Source: Yponomeuta sedellus (taxonomy: Eukaryota; Arthropoda; Insecta; Lepidoptera; Yponomeutidae). Taken from it: a stretch of DNA of 64,000 nucleotides. The translations under genes and the position numbers were made by a program. The stretch spans positions 11,026,692 to 11,090,691 of the forward strand of contig OW203730.1 in the NCBI GenBank assembly GCA_934045075.1, in the 5' to 3' direction. The notes beneath the pieces were generated by a model, which was not told the origin of the DNA, searched no databases, and was given only the letters and a program-made list of their open reading frames with translations. Below are positions 46,079 to 59,022 of the stretch, in pieces; the stretch's first letter is position 1; each line of letters opens with the position of its first letter.

Positions 46079-46212
46079 ATCTGGATGTTCTTTAACGGGT
46101 ACGTAGACCTTTTCTGTGAGTGTGGTGACCATGCCATCGGCCTCTGGTAATACAAGCGGTTCTTTCTTGACCCCGTTTATTTGGAATAAACTCGCTCGCA
46201 CTTTTGCTATTT
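46079..46212 (-). CDS. how: how exon coding the QUA1-KH boundary
   Basis: 134 bases, phase 1 in and phase 0 out. It codes IAKVRASLFQINGVKKEPLV, then LPEADGMVTTLTEKVYVPVK and EHPD. KVYVPV.EHPD leads directly into FNFVG of the next exon, as in all STAR proteins. Acceptor ATTTTCAG at 46213; donor GTGAGT at 46078-46073. The two leading bases need a base from an upstream exon to complete Glu, so coding sequence continues beyond this exon. Confidence 0.96.
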
Positions 46213-49200
46213 CTGAAAATAAAGGAAACACGATTGTTAATTTGATGCCAATAATCGGCAGCGCCTATAGAACCTCATTTGTAATGAGAAATGGGATTTA
46301 GTGCCAATTTAATGGCCAATCTAGTGATTGGCCTCCTAATCTCCTTCTTTTTAATTGTCCGGAAGCCTAAGTTGAATAATTAACAAAAAAGTAATTTAAT
46401 GTGATTCAATTCTTTAATCTTGCAAAATTATATCATACGTTTTAAAACAAAGACCCTGTGAAACGTTTAACATAAATATCGGTTCTCAAAGGACATTGTA
46501 TGACATCATGAAAACTGACATATTATTGATGATCTACTGTGACTGGATGACGCATTATCTTCCACCGACCTCCTAGGTGGAGCTGATGCAATCATCCTAT
46601 TGCGGGTCTGCTATCGATATTATGATTGAACGGTTCACATGCAACCATCAATGGGACACCGACATCGCCAAAGGCGTTTCTTGAAAACGCGCATCATAAA
46701 CAGATTTAATAGTCACGTTATATTTCTTAATAACCACTTCCTTAGCCAGATAAGAACATCCATGACTCAGTTACTAATGTTCAACCGTCAGAGCGAGCCA
46801 ACGCCATATGTTTTGGAGTAATCTGCATAAAAAGAGTGCCAACCAAATTGACACAAGCAAGCTCTGTATTTTTATCGAACTACATAATTATTTCATAACA
46901 ATACACCTTTAGATATACTTTTTTTAAGATTTGTTTGTCAAGATATATCCAGCGCTTTAAAAGGAAAAATGTACGTGTCATAATCCAATCTGTGGCAATT
47001 TAAGGGTCACACATGTGGGCAAGCAAACGGCACATTTACCGAGGCGTGCGTCCGCATGACCAAACCAAGAGGCGTACGACAATGCGTCCGCACCGAGCTT
47101 TCACGCCTTATACGGGAGGTAGGCTTGCTCGGAGTAAACATACCATTAACCCAGGACGTTGTGATCGACACAGGATTATGCATTTAATTGCTAGTTTCTT
47201 TAAAACGTAGTTATCGCTCGACGTTTACCAACAAATCTAACAGCTTCTGTATACTATCAATGCTTATCAAGATTAAACAAGTGCGTTTGTCGTATACTTT
47301 GACGTTTTCATTTCATCTTGGTTATGATTGATGATGGAAACCTCAGAATCGAAATAAGCGGTGTTTTATGTCTCCGTTTGAATAATGGCCATCAAGATAA
47401 TTTCAAAGAGGTAACTGGCATTTGATTACACCGCAAACGAGCTTTAAGAAATGTTGTGTCATCGCATGTGCAGCACTCGCGGTGCTAAAACTGCATTTTT
47501 CAAGTTCCGCCTAGTTAATCCTGCAACTCAATGCATCTTGGTTGGCAAGCGAATGTATGCTATGGAAATGACATCGCATACAATGCATTTTCTGTACTTT
47601 TTTTATAACTCAAATTTCCTTAGCTATTCAGCTAAAACTATTCACACTTAAATTGGATACATTATACTTATATTTAAATAAATGCGCTCGTGGTATGTCA
47701 ACACCTCGGGAAGGAAAATCATATTTCTAAGCTTGTCACAACAGCGGACGTTGACGGGTGTCGAAACACTTGTAATGGACGGTCAGACAATAGAAACGAC
47801 TCAGTTCTAGTCAGATTGTGAGCGAATGACGCTTCCAAAAGAAAAACAAAGGCAGTACATAATAGAGGCTGTGTCTTGCTTGACTCACAGGTGATCTTGG
47901 AGGCTGTCCATGTGTCACACTACAAGTGTATGGTGGGAGGTTGAATAATGGAATACGTATTTGAAGGGTTGTCTTTTCATGACTTGAAGTTAATTCTTTA
48001 TTCTAACAGGCATGTAGCGTGAATGTTGAGCAATATCGAGCCTATAGTCACAGTTCATGTTTAGAAGATTAATTATGATTATGATGCATACCCCAACAAC
48101 AATATATCATAGTGCTAGCCATCGGGTCGTAATTAAATTTTCGCTGCCTTCGACGTTAAGTCGGAGAACAACAATGTCTACTCACAGCAGCTATTCAAAT
48201 TTATCGACGCAACTTTTGTCATATCTATTAACTACGGCCTATTAGACTAAGCATTAACGGATTCAGGGATAGGCCACAAGACTCTATTAACAGTGTCATT
48301 TTTTTCTGTTAACAACAACACACGCCTTGAATACAATTTCGGGAGATTCGTTGATTTCAAGACAACCGAAGTTCGAATTGATTGTCAGGACCGTGGCAAG
48401 TCGAAACCCTGATGTCTGAATACCGTTCAGGCGTTATTCGTTATTGATTTGTATAATATGATATAAATTTATATAATCGTATGTAAGTACCTATATTATA
48501 TACAATTTAAGAATATGCATATAAAACATAAACCATCGAAAATTTTCAGTTATTAGGTTCTGCTGAATATAACTCTAGCAGTAGGTATAAGAGCAGTTAT
48601 TCTATTTCATATGAGTGCGTGCCTGTGTGTGACAAATGTTACTGGCATTACCTACAGTTCGGGACCACCTAGGCTTGCATTGTACAATAGATTAAAATTA
48701 AATCGAATGACTCAGCTATAATATTTTTCTTGTATGTTTTGCCCACTGGTTGATTTTAATATGTCGACAACGATCTCAAAATAGTAGCGATCTTTGAAAG
48801 TGTCACAAATATAAAACGGCACAACAAATCAGGGCTGGTCACTGTATTGAAATGGATTTCTCCCAAGATTATTATTATACGGCAATGCAGTGTGTACGCG
48901 TTCTAGTTCCAGATAATGCAATCTCTATTCCATTGTCAATGTCTACAATGCAGCTAAGTGAGTATATGTTAGGCCACTAGACGTTCTTGATATTAAAGAA
49001 GGTACGGTATCACAGAGCTCCTTACACTGTAGACCGATTTAAAATCTCATTCCAGATTTATTCACCCCAAATAACCAGTTCAAATTACGTGGTGTAGTTA
49101 AGCCTTACTATCTAGGCACATATGAGTGAGCCAATAACTGGGCGGGCTCGCATTGTGTAAGTATGAAACATACCGATGCGAGCCCTTTATGACCTTTTAT

Positions 49201-52200
49201 TACCTTCGCAACCAGATATGTTACAGGGCTGAAAATTCGGAGAAGCGTTTAGGAAACTGAAAAGAAATATTACATAAAATTTAATTCAGTTTAATTTTCA
49301 AGATATAGAGATCCAAAAATAACAATTTTTTGGCACATACCTACTGCAGTCAGTATGACGTATCAGTATACGTCATCAAAAGTGTAAGGCTCTTTTAATT
49401 AGGTTCAATCTTAAAAAAAAATAGGAATATTAATTGTGTTAAACATTGAAAAACTTCCAAAATAAAAATATATATATCAGGTTATCCAGGGTACTAAATT
49501 GAGACGATGCACGATGTATTAAGTTATTAAATCTGTTACAGATACATAGTTATACATTTTGTTAGGGGTGTTTATTTATTTGCTCGTCATGCATTTCTTA
49601 TTGTATATCATGTATTTTCTTGCGACGAGAAGGTGGTCCGTTATTTTTTATATTTATGTTTTGGTGGGATTAAGTGCGTTCTCTTGGCTTGGTTCAAGCC
49701 ACAAATGCTTGACCACCCATGCTCCTTTTTACGATCTGATCGGCAGTAAAATTATCACAATAACTACTAAAGAGTAGGTATAAGAATCATCTGAATAGTT
49801 TAGGAAATTAAGCATGTAGGTACTTGACTAGACTAAAGAGTCTACAACTTCAAAACAAGCGAGGAAACTAGTATTTATATTAATTCATATATACCGAACA
49901 ATTACAACACATTCACCAGATCGCATTCAGTAAACACAATCATCTACATAATTCATAAGAGCGAACAGAACATAACATTATGTACAGTTGCACTACAACA
50001 TTAAACACACGACAGCGCTTTACCGACGTTCAGTATCTCTCTCGGAATCACTTTCGTTCTTGACATCAGACTGTGAAATCGTTTAAATGGTCTTCCACCG
50101 CCTAAGTGTTGATTGGTGATATTGTATAAGCAATTAATAGGCGTGACGTTTATGTGCATCTGGTGTAAATGTGCAGTCTAGACGGAGTAATGTGCGGTAT
50201 CAGTAATAAAGACTGTAAACCGAGGTAATATAGGGTTGTCCACTTATACTACGAGTTATACTATTACTTCATTATTAGGTGAAGGAAAGTAATTTCCTAA
50301 GCGTTGTTGAAACATTCTAAAAAGTTATAGTAGAACTAAGATTTTACTAGGAATAGGTATAAAATGTAAAAAGAAAAACAATTGGTAGATTCCCAAGCGT
50401 AATATTCTCACGCCATTCAACGATGCGTGAATGGTCCGCCACGGTCAGATTGCGACTGCCTTACATACGTCGGCGGTCGGCGCAGTCTAAGTTCAGATCA
50501 CGCAACCGATCAAAACTGGACTAATAGTCGCTAATAAATTCTGAGATAATGAGGGTAAAATCAGCTTAATGGTCCGAGAAGTTGCCAAATTTATGCCAGT
50601 TTAGTTAACTATTGAGGAATCGGCAAAAGCAAGACAGAAAAACAATACCAGTAGAAGTTAGTGGACAAGTATTATCAGAAGACAAAAGAGCGAACGTATC
50701 CGGTGTGGACCGGATTGTTGTATTGTTTTCTTGATAGACACAACGCCGCACCCGACCATTTGTCAAAAGATACTGGCTTGACAAATTCAATTACCTAATA
50801 ACAAATGAAACCCGTAATGTGGGGGTTCGCTTACTGGACGTTTTCTACCCATTGTCAGGTTCATAGTCAGTTTGTATTAGTCAATACGACCAGCTCAATG
50901 CATTTATGCATCACATGCAACAATATCTGCACTAAATCTCCCTATAAGGGAGCAACAAATCAAAATCAATTCACTAAGTGGTTTAAAAATAGCAGTGCAC
51001 GCGTTCAAATAAGACAAACATCGAAATGCATCACTACAGAATGATGAATGGTATACAGACAATCAGGCAGCAGTAACCGGCTTGCCTTTAGCGGAAACCA
51101 GAATAATACCGTCCAAGTGCTGTACTGAAGAGTGCTATCACAATGATATTTGGTAGTAACAAATGTTTCTGGTGTTTATGCCGCATCTTGAGTTATGAAG
51201 ACTTAAACGGGAAAGCGACGATACACAGACCCGTTATTGCATAACATTACAAAGGCGTCACAGTAAAGATTACCCCGTAAACCTCTTGACATATTAATCC
51301 TCATAAAATATGTTTCTTAATCAACATTTAATAGATTTTTAAGTAGTCCGATGCTAATTCTATTGAAATCGATGATAAGAAACAATAAATATGTTTAAGT
51401 AGGTGTCTTTGAAGAAGGAGAAGAAGGAGCGAGGTTCAAGAGCGGTGAGTTTTAGGCGACTTCCTATCGACAGTGATGAGTTTCATATCGTCTAATAGTG
51501 TTGTGCTGTCACATAATGTCATTATGAATGAAAGTCAGATTTGTAAACAAGTACCTACCTAATATTTTTAAGCACTCACGTATTTTGGTGAAGAGTGTGT
51601 TGGATGTACTTAACATTTTATAATTATCTATTTTGTGGATTTTTAGCGTTGTATGTATGTATGTATATTGTTTGATTTGTATCGGTATTTTATAGAGAAC
51701 CATATGAATTTTAAACTTTCATGTAAATAATAGGCTTCTACGGCACGGAATGGTGGTGACGAAATTAGCGTTTAGGTGAGTCATGAATACCTACTATATT
51801 TTTAAATACTTTACGTCGATGACTAAGGAAGGATAATATAAGCGAGACGCAAACACAAGATTCTCATAAAAATGTGCCGGAGAATTATACGCCCGATTTC
51901 CGAACCTAAATCTATAGATTTTTTATTCCCGTAAGGTCCCCTTTGTGTCTGGAACCCTAAAGAAGCAAAGCTCTGTAGTTAATTCTCTGATTTAATTCTA
52001 TACTAAAATGCAAAACGTCAAATTGTGTCAAGAACATTCCAAGGCAACTTCTTGGATACTCAAAATGGAAACCAGTTGAAAATGTCAGCTATAACGAATG
52101 CGTTTTATCCTGACAGTGTGATTGAATCGCAGAGGCTGCTGGTTTATCGTGATATCTTAATCTATGCACGGACAGAGGGCCAGCCGATTATGGTATTAGA

Positions 52201-55200
52201 ATACTGATGGCCTATTCTAAAGTTCCAATCGCATATATGAAAGCTCGACCAAAAATATAGATTTCTTTAGTGAAACTGTATTGGCAGCCACCGTGACAAT
52301 GTGTTCTGTTAAAGTTAAGTAGCTATTGTTCATAATCTAAAATCCAATTCTCTTTTTGTCAATAGGGTTACGATAACTTCCCAACCATACTATCTATGAT
52401 GATCGACTGTAATGTATAGAAGGTTTAATTATTACCACGGGGCCTGTGAATTGTGAAGTTATGTTCAGCGTTTGCGTTTTTACAGTCCAAGCGAAAAATA
52501 ACAGAACATTTTGTGAGAAGAAACCGAATGTCGTATCGTATCATGAATAATATCGAGAACTCAAATATTTGTCATGCGGGCAGTATATTTGCCAAAAGTT
52601 AGAGTGTGAATGAAAATATTAAGTTAATTTGCATATCTATCAACAAAACTAACCATGAGAGACATTTCACGCCTCAAGTGATACTTTGGGAAGACTAATT
52701 CAGTGGCTCGCTGCATAATTGACAGGGACAAACATTTGCAATTGAATGCCTAACGGAAGTGAAATCTGCATCTGGAATATTGGAAACTGACGCTTGACAT
52801 CTTAGCTTCTCTTATGCAAGCTCCATTACTTTAAAGTGCAATTTATGACGGAGAACACTTTGGTCTGAAAATTGCTGGCTTAAAGGCGACGTTGAATTTA
52901 TCTTCAACTTTCCAACAACTGGTCTGAGGCCGGTACTGCTACTTACACGGCCAGTTTCACAAAACTTAACGGCACTTTATGCGGCGCAGTTTGCACCGGC
53001 CGGGAACGCATCCGAGTAGCCTACAGGCCTTATGGAATGAAGTAAGTAATAGTTACCCACAACTAGTTGTCAAAACAAACAAGACTAAAACACCAAGTTT
53101 CATTCAAAACAGAACCGAATTTATGGGTTGTTTCACAAAATTTACGTGAGTTGGTTTCGGGCAAATAAGCGTCCGAGTTAAGAGCAACTAAATGTGTCGA
53201 ATTTAGAGCTGAACCAATAGGCGTTTCGCAGCTGCGTTTTCAGAATGCAGGCCACGTCCTAAACTATTTATTCTCTGAACACTGTCCGCAGTTGACGGTT
53301 CTTTTATTATAGCTATAAAGCATTTTCACTGATTTATCGCCTAATATTTATTTTTCACGGTTTACTCCCGCTCGTCTGTAAATAGGACGTCTTGTTTGTC
53401 GGTTTACAGCAAGAAAAGTTGGGTTTACTTTTTATGAGCAAACTCGCTGCCAAGATTCTATAAAACATCACATGACCTGAAAACGGAGACAGTAAGATCG
53501 GCGTAAATTTGCTTAATTTTAGTAAATTAAAATAGATATATTGTGTATATTAACGCGATAATGGAACATGAAGAAGCTTTGGTATTACGTGTTGATGATT
53601 TAAAAGTTTTATGCGCCATAAGACGAGCAGAATGCATGATAGAAACTTTATAGCCTCCGGTAACGCTTGTTTTAACTCCTCTGTGGAAATATTGGGGTCA
53701 AAAGGAAGGTGTAAAACGAGCAAGTGTCGCTTCAATAGAACTCGGTGACGTACCTACATATTGTTTTATCGACTGCCGTTGCGTGTGGCAAAACTACGGA
53801 GGGGCGAAAGCTAAATTGACGGTAAAGTTTGAAGGCAATGCAAACATGTTTGTTGAATTGACTAGGCTTAGGCTGCCAAATTTCATCACCTCTGCGCGTG
53901 GGATGGACCAACCAAAAGAAGAAGACTGCAGTGGGCGTGAGCACGTAAGTAAGCAGCTGCTGTAGTGGGGGAGCGTTGTAAGTCAACAAACGTGCAGTAA
54001 GACCCCTGCCTCGTGAATTTACATAAAAACTCACACAACACCAAAAACATGGCTTCGAATATATGGTGATTCGGATACATACAGATTTTGTGTAAAGAAT
54101 AAAGTACTTTAATAGAATGTACCTGTGGTGGTACCTATAGCGACATTTTCAAATCTGTCCACATGCAAATTAACAGCAGCATCTGTTGGCATATTGGTTT
54201 GACAGTCAAAACGATCGGTTGTCAGTCAACCCATTGATTGATAATTCTTGTAGCGTTAAGGTGGTACGCCCACAATGTATACGCTATAGGCACGGCGACA
54301 ACTGAATATTATTTCCATCAAAGTACTCAGTGCGCATGCAATAGCATATCATTATTTGTACACGACTGGAACTGACTTGCAAATACTATCAACCTATTTG
54401 GTTAGATTAACTATTATTTCTTGCTGTTAAAAACCGCACGCCATTAATATACGATTTTCCATCGTTAATGGCGTACAAAACAACAGTGTTTACTTCTACC
54501 ACGCTGTAATAATGTCTAGTTTATGATCCGCCTACTGATTATTAAAATTTTTCAATGATTATAAATTCTCAAGGCGAATGGAACCTCACTTTCAAAGAGC
54601 ATTCTGTGTTAAAACGTCAAAAGTAACGTTGCAAGAGATAATTAATAAAGCAGATTAATTAATTATGTTTTTCCAATAAGGCTTGATTAGCTTGCTATGA
54701 TTTGCAACATTTGCAGCTCTATGCGGCGTCGGACAAGATAGTAAGGCCATAAGATTGAACTAGCAAAATAGTAAATAAGACTGAACTAGACTATTAAACT
54801 TAAACACTCTAATGATCCTTGACTAATACTCTCAAAAGGAAAGGAAAAATGCGTCGCGGAAACTCAATCGATCTGGAGGAAGCTACAAAGTGGGTATTCT
54901 GTCGCTTGAAATCTAAGGAATTGGTGAAATTGCTCATAAGATAATTTCAACAAATATTACTAAAGCGTATCAGTCTATTTATAATAATGGTTGACACTCA
55001 ATTCCCTGCGGTGGGACACCCATCTTATGGAGACAACATAAAAAATACTTTCACTTGGTAGATTTACATGAAAAATTTTACTATTTCATGTTTTTCTTAC
55101 AGGAAGCCGTTGATTTATCAAAACTGAAGAAGCTGTTTTGTAATATTTAAATAAGTCGTTGTATACATATTTGGTTTGCTACATAGGTACTTAATTACAA

Positions 55201-55590
55201 TGTCGCTGCCGCCGTACATGACGTCACATGAGCATGGAGACGTACATGGAGCACCGCTAACTCGTAACCGCGTAGCATTCACATCCATATGTGTGAATGC
55301 TACGCGGTTTCAAGATGATCCTAATTTACTAGCGTCAAAGATGTATCGCCAAGCCGAAGTTCATTAATCACGATACGTCAGGCCACAATTTCGGCCGAAA
55401 GCATTTTGGCTAGCGGCAAAATGTCACGAATGAAATTACTGCGAAGTGAAAACTGAATTATAATCGTGGCATGCTAATAAAGTTCCCCGAGAGTAGTGAT
55501 ACCGATGACGATGAGTTGCATTCCGAAGTAACCAACAAGGATATCAAAGCAGAACAGGATTCATGACAGAGAGAGAGAGAGAGAGAGAGG
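46213..55590. other. Probable how upstream intron, nothing else recognised
   Basis: More than 9 kb without a convincing exon on either strand. I searched the minus strand by eye for the STAR N-terminus (a YLAQLL/DRK-like block) and did not find it. A perfect hairpin lies at 55266-55309 and a (GA)n tract at 55568-55589. Confidence 0.45.
55266..55309. repeat. Perfect 18-bp stem hairpin
   Basis: AACCGCGTAGCATTCACA, an 8-base loop, then the exact reverse complement. More GC-rich than its surroundings. Confidence 0.85.
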
Positions 55591-55909
55591 TTTTTAAAAT
55601 TGTCCTTAGCACGGGTTAGTGCACTAAAAAGAATGTGGGTATAGCGATATCATTCCGATGTAAAACCTAACTGCAAAGTAGGTACTCGGGGCTGAAAGTG
55701 ATGCAAATTACTTCAGCCAGATGCAAGGATGTTTGGGTAAAACGTGCTTGGCCAGATGTTGCTGCCTGTACGTAATACAGAGTATTGTAGAGGTTCGAAA
55801 TTTCACTGATGCCAGTGAGTCGCCCATTAGCTCAGTTGGAAGAGCGCTGGCACGGTTAGCCAGAGGTCGCGGATTCGAGTCCCGGCATGGGTCGAATTTT
55901 TTACCTCTC
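55591..55909 (+). mobile_element. tRNA-like repeat unit, single copy
   Basis: One unit of the family forming the array at 57965-59022: GTCCTTAGCACGGGTTAGTG, CGATATCATTCCGATGTAAA, ACGTAATACAGAG, then the tRNA-like part at 55822-55894 and GAATTTTTTACCTCT. It follows a (GA)n tract. About 30 bases (GATGTTTGGGTAAAACG and flanks) are extra relative to the array units. Confidence 0.75.
55822..55894 (+). repeat. tRNA-like head, full cloverleaf
   Basis: 73 bases fold as a tRNA: acceptor GCCCATT/CATGGGT, D arm AGCTCAGTTGGAAGAGC, anticodon stem CTGGC/GCCAG with loop ACGGTTA, and T arm with GATTCGAGTC. Loop position 33 is C, not the near-universal U, so it is a repeat part rather than a working tRNA. 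Confidence 0.65.
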
Positions 55910-56118
55910 TCAAAAATGTCGAGATCTGGCCGAGATCGAATTCCTGATCTCTCGAGATCTCGACCTTTCCCTACTTATACTCTACCGTTTCAGCAATCAC
56001 AAACTAATATAACTAGGCAGTTCTCTTTTACAATAGGCCGGCTAGCCAAAGGTGTCTAATCTTTTATAGTTCTCGCAGGCGCATTGAATTTCTCACCCTT
56101 CTCGTAGGCTCGAGATGC

Positions 56119-56884
56119 TTAAAGTCGAGTACTGACCAACGCTACGAGTTGTAATGTAACATGTTATGCGAGCATTCACGCTGTCAGTACGTAGTGTTAC
56201 GGGGAAAACAGCGAATGTGCAGTAGGTTGAGTGCTCCAGCCGGGTACGTCCACTCGGATTACAGAAACGGATCACGGTCGCAACGGATCACACTAAACCA
56301 AGCAAAATATTCCACTCGGATCATGTGATCCGAATGGACAACCTTTTTGATTAGATTTTTTTCCATTCTGATCACACCAATTAATCTTAGTAGGAAGGTA
56401 ATCGATATTTTTTATGATAAGTATGTATCTTTCATAGTCTAAATATATTCCACCTAACAATATTAATAAATAAATAATAATAAATATTTACGCCTAATCG
56501 TTGAATATATATTTTTATGATATTTCGTATTATTTTTTCTCAACTATTTGTTAATTAGGAAAGTAAATCATATAAAAACCTTGATTTTTGTGTTTCTTGA
56601 CACTGATTTTAAATTAATAATACAATAGTTATGGTGAGAAATTGTATTATATTTCATTTATTAAAAAATATCGATTACCTTCCTACTACGATTAATTGGT
56701 GTGATCCGAATGGAAAAAATCTAATCAAAATGTAGTTAATTCGGTTCACATGATCCGAGTGGAATATTTTGCTTGGTTTGATGTGATCCGTTGCGACTGT
56801 GATCCGAGTGGACGTACCCCTTCACCCGTCCGTCGGCGAATGTGACATTACACGTCGTAACGTTGGTCAGTACCCAGCTTTAGA
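56119..56884. mobile_element. Outer MITE split by an inner MITE
   Basis: Left AAAGTCGAGTACTGACCAAC, and GAGTTGTAATGTAAC after it, faces right GTTACACGTC-type sequence whose inverse reads AAAGCTGGGTACTGACCAAC and GACGTGTAATGTCAC. Between them lies the inner element at 56242-56819, so the outer element was present first. Confidence 0.65.
56242..56819. mobile_element. MITE with TIRs of about 175 bp
   Basis: GGGTACGTCCACTCGGAT at the left end, with its inverse at the right. The arms share CAACGGATCACA, AAGCAAAATATTCCACTCGG and GGAAGGTAATCGATATTTTT. An AT-rich centre of about 220 bp has no ORF. Confidence 0.8.
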
Positions 56885-56889
56885 CGGGC

Positions 56890-57380
56890 CGAACATCAGT
56901 AGGTACAGATCGCATGTGCTTCACCGATCCTCAAGTCCAAACCATGCTACTTGCTTAAGGCGGTTCCTTAGGGAGCAATTCCCATACAAAGGAAGTTTCG
57001 TTTTTATTCAAAAACGACATGCCGGATCGAAATTGAACTATGTTTAAATGGCATAAATCGAGGTTTGACCGTGGTTAGAAATGGTAGAATATATAAAAAA
57101 AATATAGCTCTGACAATAATTTCTGTGAAAAGTGTTGCGAGGCTATTTTGTATTCTGTTTTTCTCAGTTGTAACACCTCCGTTGTGAAGCTCTATTTGTA
57201 CAATCTAAACCTATTGGCGATAAGTCATGGCGTTTGTAAATAAAATTGCCATTGCTACTCGAGGGAGACTCTTAAGCAACGTGCATGGCCAAAACTTGAT
57301 AGCAACCCATAAAAAATAATGTCTAAGGGGTGTAGGATATATTAATATTTACAGTTGCTGTGTGGTGTTGGCCTAGAGAA
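56890..57380. other. Intergenic or intronic stretch, nothing recognised
   Basis: No supported feature. Confidence 0.4.
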
Positions 57381-57384
57381 TAGC

Positions 57385-57605
57385 ATCAACCTAATTCTTC
57401 CCGCTGGTGTCGTAAAAAGCGACTAAGGGACACAAACCGGGGGGGTGGGCAGCAGCGCCCCCTGCAGTTCAATCCCACCAAACTGCGATCCCCAACCCGC
57501 ATGCCCAGCGTGGGGATTATGGGCATTACCCCCTATGATAGCACAACGTGGCGCTCTTTAGGGGAGGGCTATGTCCAGCAGTGGAGTAGTATAGCCTGAT
57601 GACGA
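57385..57605 (+). mobile_element. LINE 3' end (GTCCAGCAGTGG tail)
   Basis: CTTCCCGCTGGTGTCGTAAA and AGCGACTAAGGGACACAAAC, a GC-rich middle, then TTTAGGGGAGGGCTATGTCC and AGCAGTGGAGTAGTATAGCC followed by TGATGACGACGAC. Typical end of an RTE-like lepidopteran LINE. Confidence 0.65.
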
Positions 57606-57674
57606 CGACAGTGATCAAAGTCAGAGAGAGGCATTCGATGCATAACTCTAAGCGCGATGTTTCGTTTCGTTATC

Positions 57675-57770
57675 AACTCTTATTGTCTCCACTGCTGGGG
57701 CACGGGTCTCTACCTGCATTGCAGGAAGGTTATGCCATACTCTACCCACGGCTGCTCATTCCGGGATGCT
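57675..57770 (-). repeat. SINE/LINE tail fragment (CAGCAGTGGGG family)
   Basis: On the minus strand: GTAGAGTATGGCATAACC, TTCCTGCAATGCAGG, AGAGACCCGTGCCCCAGCAG, ending TGGAGACAATAAG. Confidence 0.55.
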
Positions 57771-57952
57771 GCATGTTTCGTTTGGATACCACCTTGGTAC
57801 GTTCTTGCATGCCTTTCAGTCTTACCTGAAAAGAATAAAACATTAAATTAATTTATCATCTTATCAATTCTACTGGGTGTCTGCTAAGAGACCACTTTGA
57901 TGATGTGTATCAGTCACTACGTTTTACAACAAATTGCAAAATCAACAAAAAT

Positions 57953-57964
57953 AGATGATTACTA
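57953..57964. repeat. 12-bp flanking direct repeat, left
   Basis: AGATGATTACTA, repeated exactly at 59023-59034 on the other side of the inverted tRNA-like array. Confidence 0.8.
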
Positions 57965-59022
57965 TACTATTTTTAATGCACTAACCCGTGCTAAGGACAA
58001 ATTTAAAAACCTATTTAGAGGCAAAAAAATTCACCCATGCCGGGATTCGAACCCGCGACCTCTGGCTATCCGTGCCAGCGCTCTTCCAATTGAGCTAATG
58101 GGCGACTCACCGGCATCAGTGAAATTTCGAACCTCTTTACACTATTCTCTGTATTACGTACAGGCAGCGACATCTGGCTTAAGTAAATTGCATCACTTAC
58201 AGCCCCGACTACCTACTTTGCAGTTAAGTTTTTACATCGGAATGATATCACTGTACCCACATGATTATACTATTTTTATTTTTAATGCACTAACCCGTGC
58301 TAAGGAAAAATTCAAAAACCTATTTAGAGGCTAAAAATTTCACTCATGCCGGGATTCGAACCCGCGACCTCTGGCTATCCGTGCCAGCGCTCTTCCAATT
58401 GAGCTAATGGGCGACTAACCGGCATCAGTGAAATTTCGAACCTCTTTACACTATTCTCTGTATTACGTACAGGCAGCGACATCTGGCTTAAGTAAATTGC
58501 ATCACTTACAGCCCCGAAATTGTGATGCAATTTACTTAAGCCAGATGTCGCTGCCGGTACGTAATACAGAGAACAGTGTAAAGAGGTTCGAAATTTCACT
58601 GATGCCGGTGAGTCGCCCATTAGCTCAATTGGAAGAGCGCTGGCACGGATAGCCAGAGGTCGCGGGTTCGAATCCCGGCATGAGTGAAATTTTTAGCCTC
58701 TAAATAGGTTTTTGAATTTGTCCTTAGCACGGGTTAGTGCATTAAAAATAAAAATAGTATAATCATGTGGGTACAGTGATATCATTCCGATGTAAAAACT
58801 TAACTGCAAAGTAGGTAGTCGGGGCTGTAAGTGATGCAATTTACTTAAGCCAGATGTCGCTGCCTGTACGTAATACAGAGAATAGTGTAAAGAGGTTCGA
58901 AATTTCACTGATGCCGGTGAGTCGCCCATTAGCTCAATTGGAAGAGCGCTGGCACGGATAGCCAGAGGTCGCGGCTTCGAATCCCGGCATGGGTGAAATT
59001 TTTAGCCTCTAAATAGGTTTTT
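57965..59022. mobile_element. Palindromic array of four tRNA-like units with 12-bp TSD
   Basis: Two units point left (tRNA-like parts at 58031-58103 and 58340-58412) and two point right (58615-58687 and 58924-58996). The period is 309 bp in both arms. The axis is a 16-base spacer at 58506-58521. Each unit carries a full tRNA-like cloverleaf with anticodon loop ACGGATA, a body including ACGTAATACAGAGAA and ATATCATTCCGATGTAAA, and GTCCTTAGCACGGGTTAGTG. The whole array is flanked by AGATGATTACTA. Spurious ORFs arise here on both strands. Confidence 0.85.

Larger units (their letters stand above)
25696..46212 (-). other. how: how locus: 3' part of held out wings (STAR/Quaking RNA-binding protein)
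   Basis: Six exons on the minus strand code for a continuous STAR protein: 46212-46079, 33708-33592, 32615-32475, 30506-30404, 29228-28870 (or to 28890), and 25772-25696. Splice phases agree at every junction (0, 0, 0, 1, 1), and each site has AG and GT. The protein matches HOW/Quaking through the end of QUA1, the KH domain, QUA2 and the tail. HOW binds ACUAA-type motifs in pre-mRNA and mRNA and controls splicing and stability in muscle, tendon and glia of Drosophila. The N-terminal exon(s) with most of QUA1 are not in view; given phase 1 at 46212, at least one more coding exon lies upstream, possibly past 64000. Confidence 0.95.

Noticed and set aside
53720..54080. Cluster of 60-100-codon ORFs on both strands
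   Set aside because: No recognisable protein, and overlapping frames of equal length on both strands argue for chance.
55822..55894. Functional nuclear tRNA gene
   Set aside because: The cloverleaf forms, but position 33 is C, the same sequence recurs as part of a larger repeat unit, and no terminal T-run follows directly.
57897..58929. ORFs of 70-145 codons on both strands
   Set aside because: They run through the inverted tRNA-like units and repeat the same peptide in each copy and orientation.
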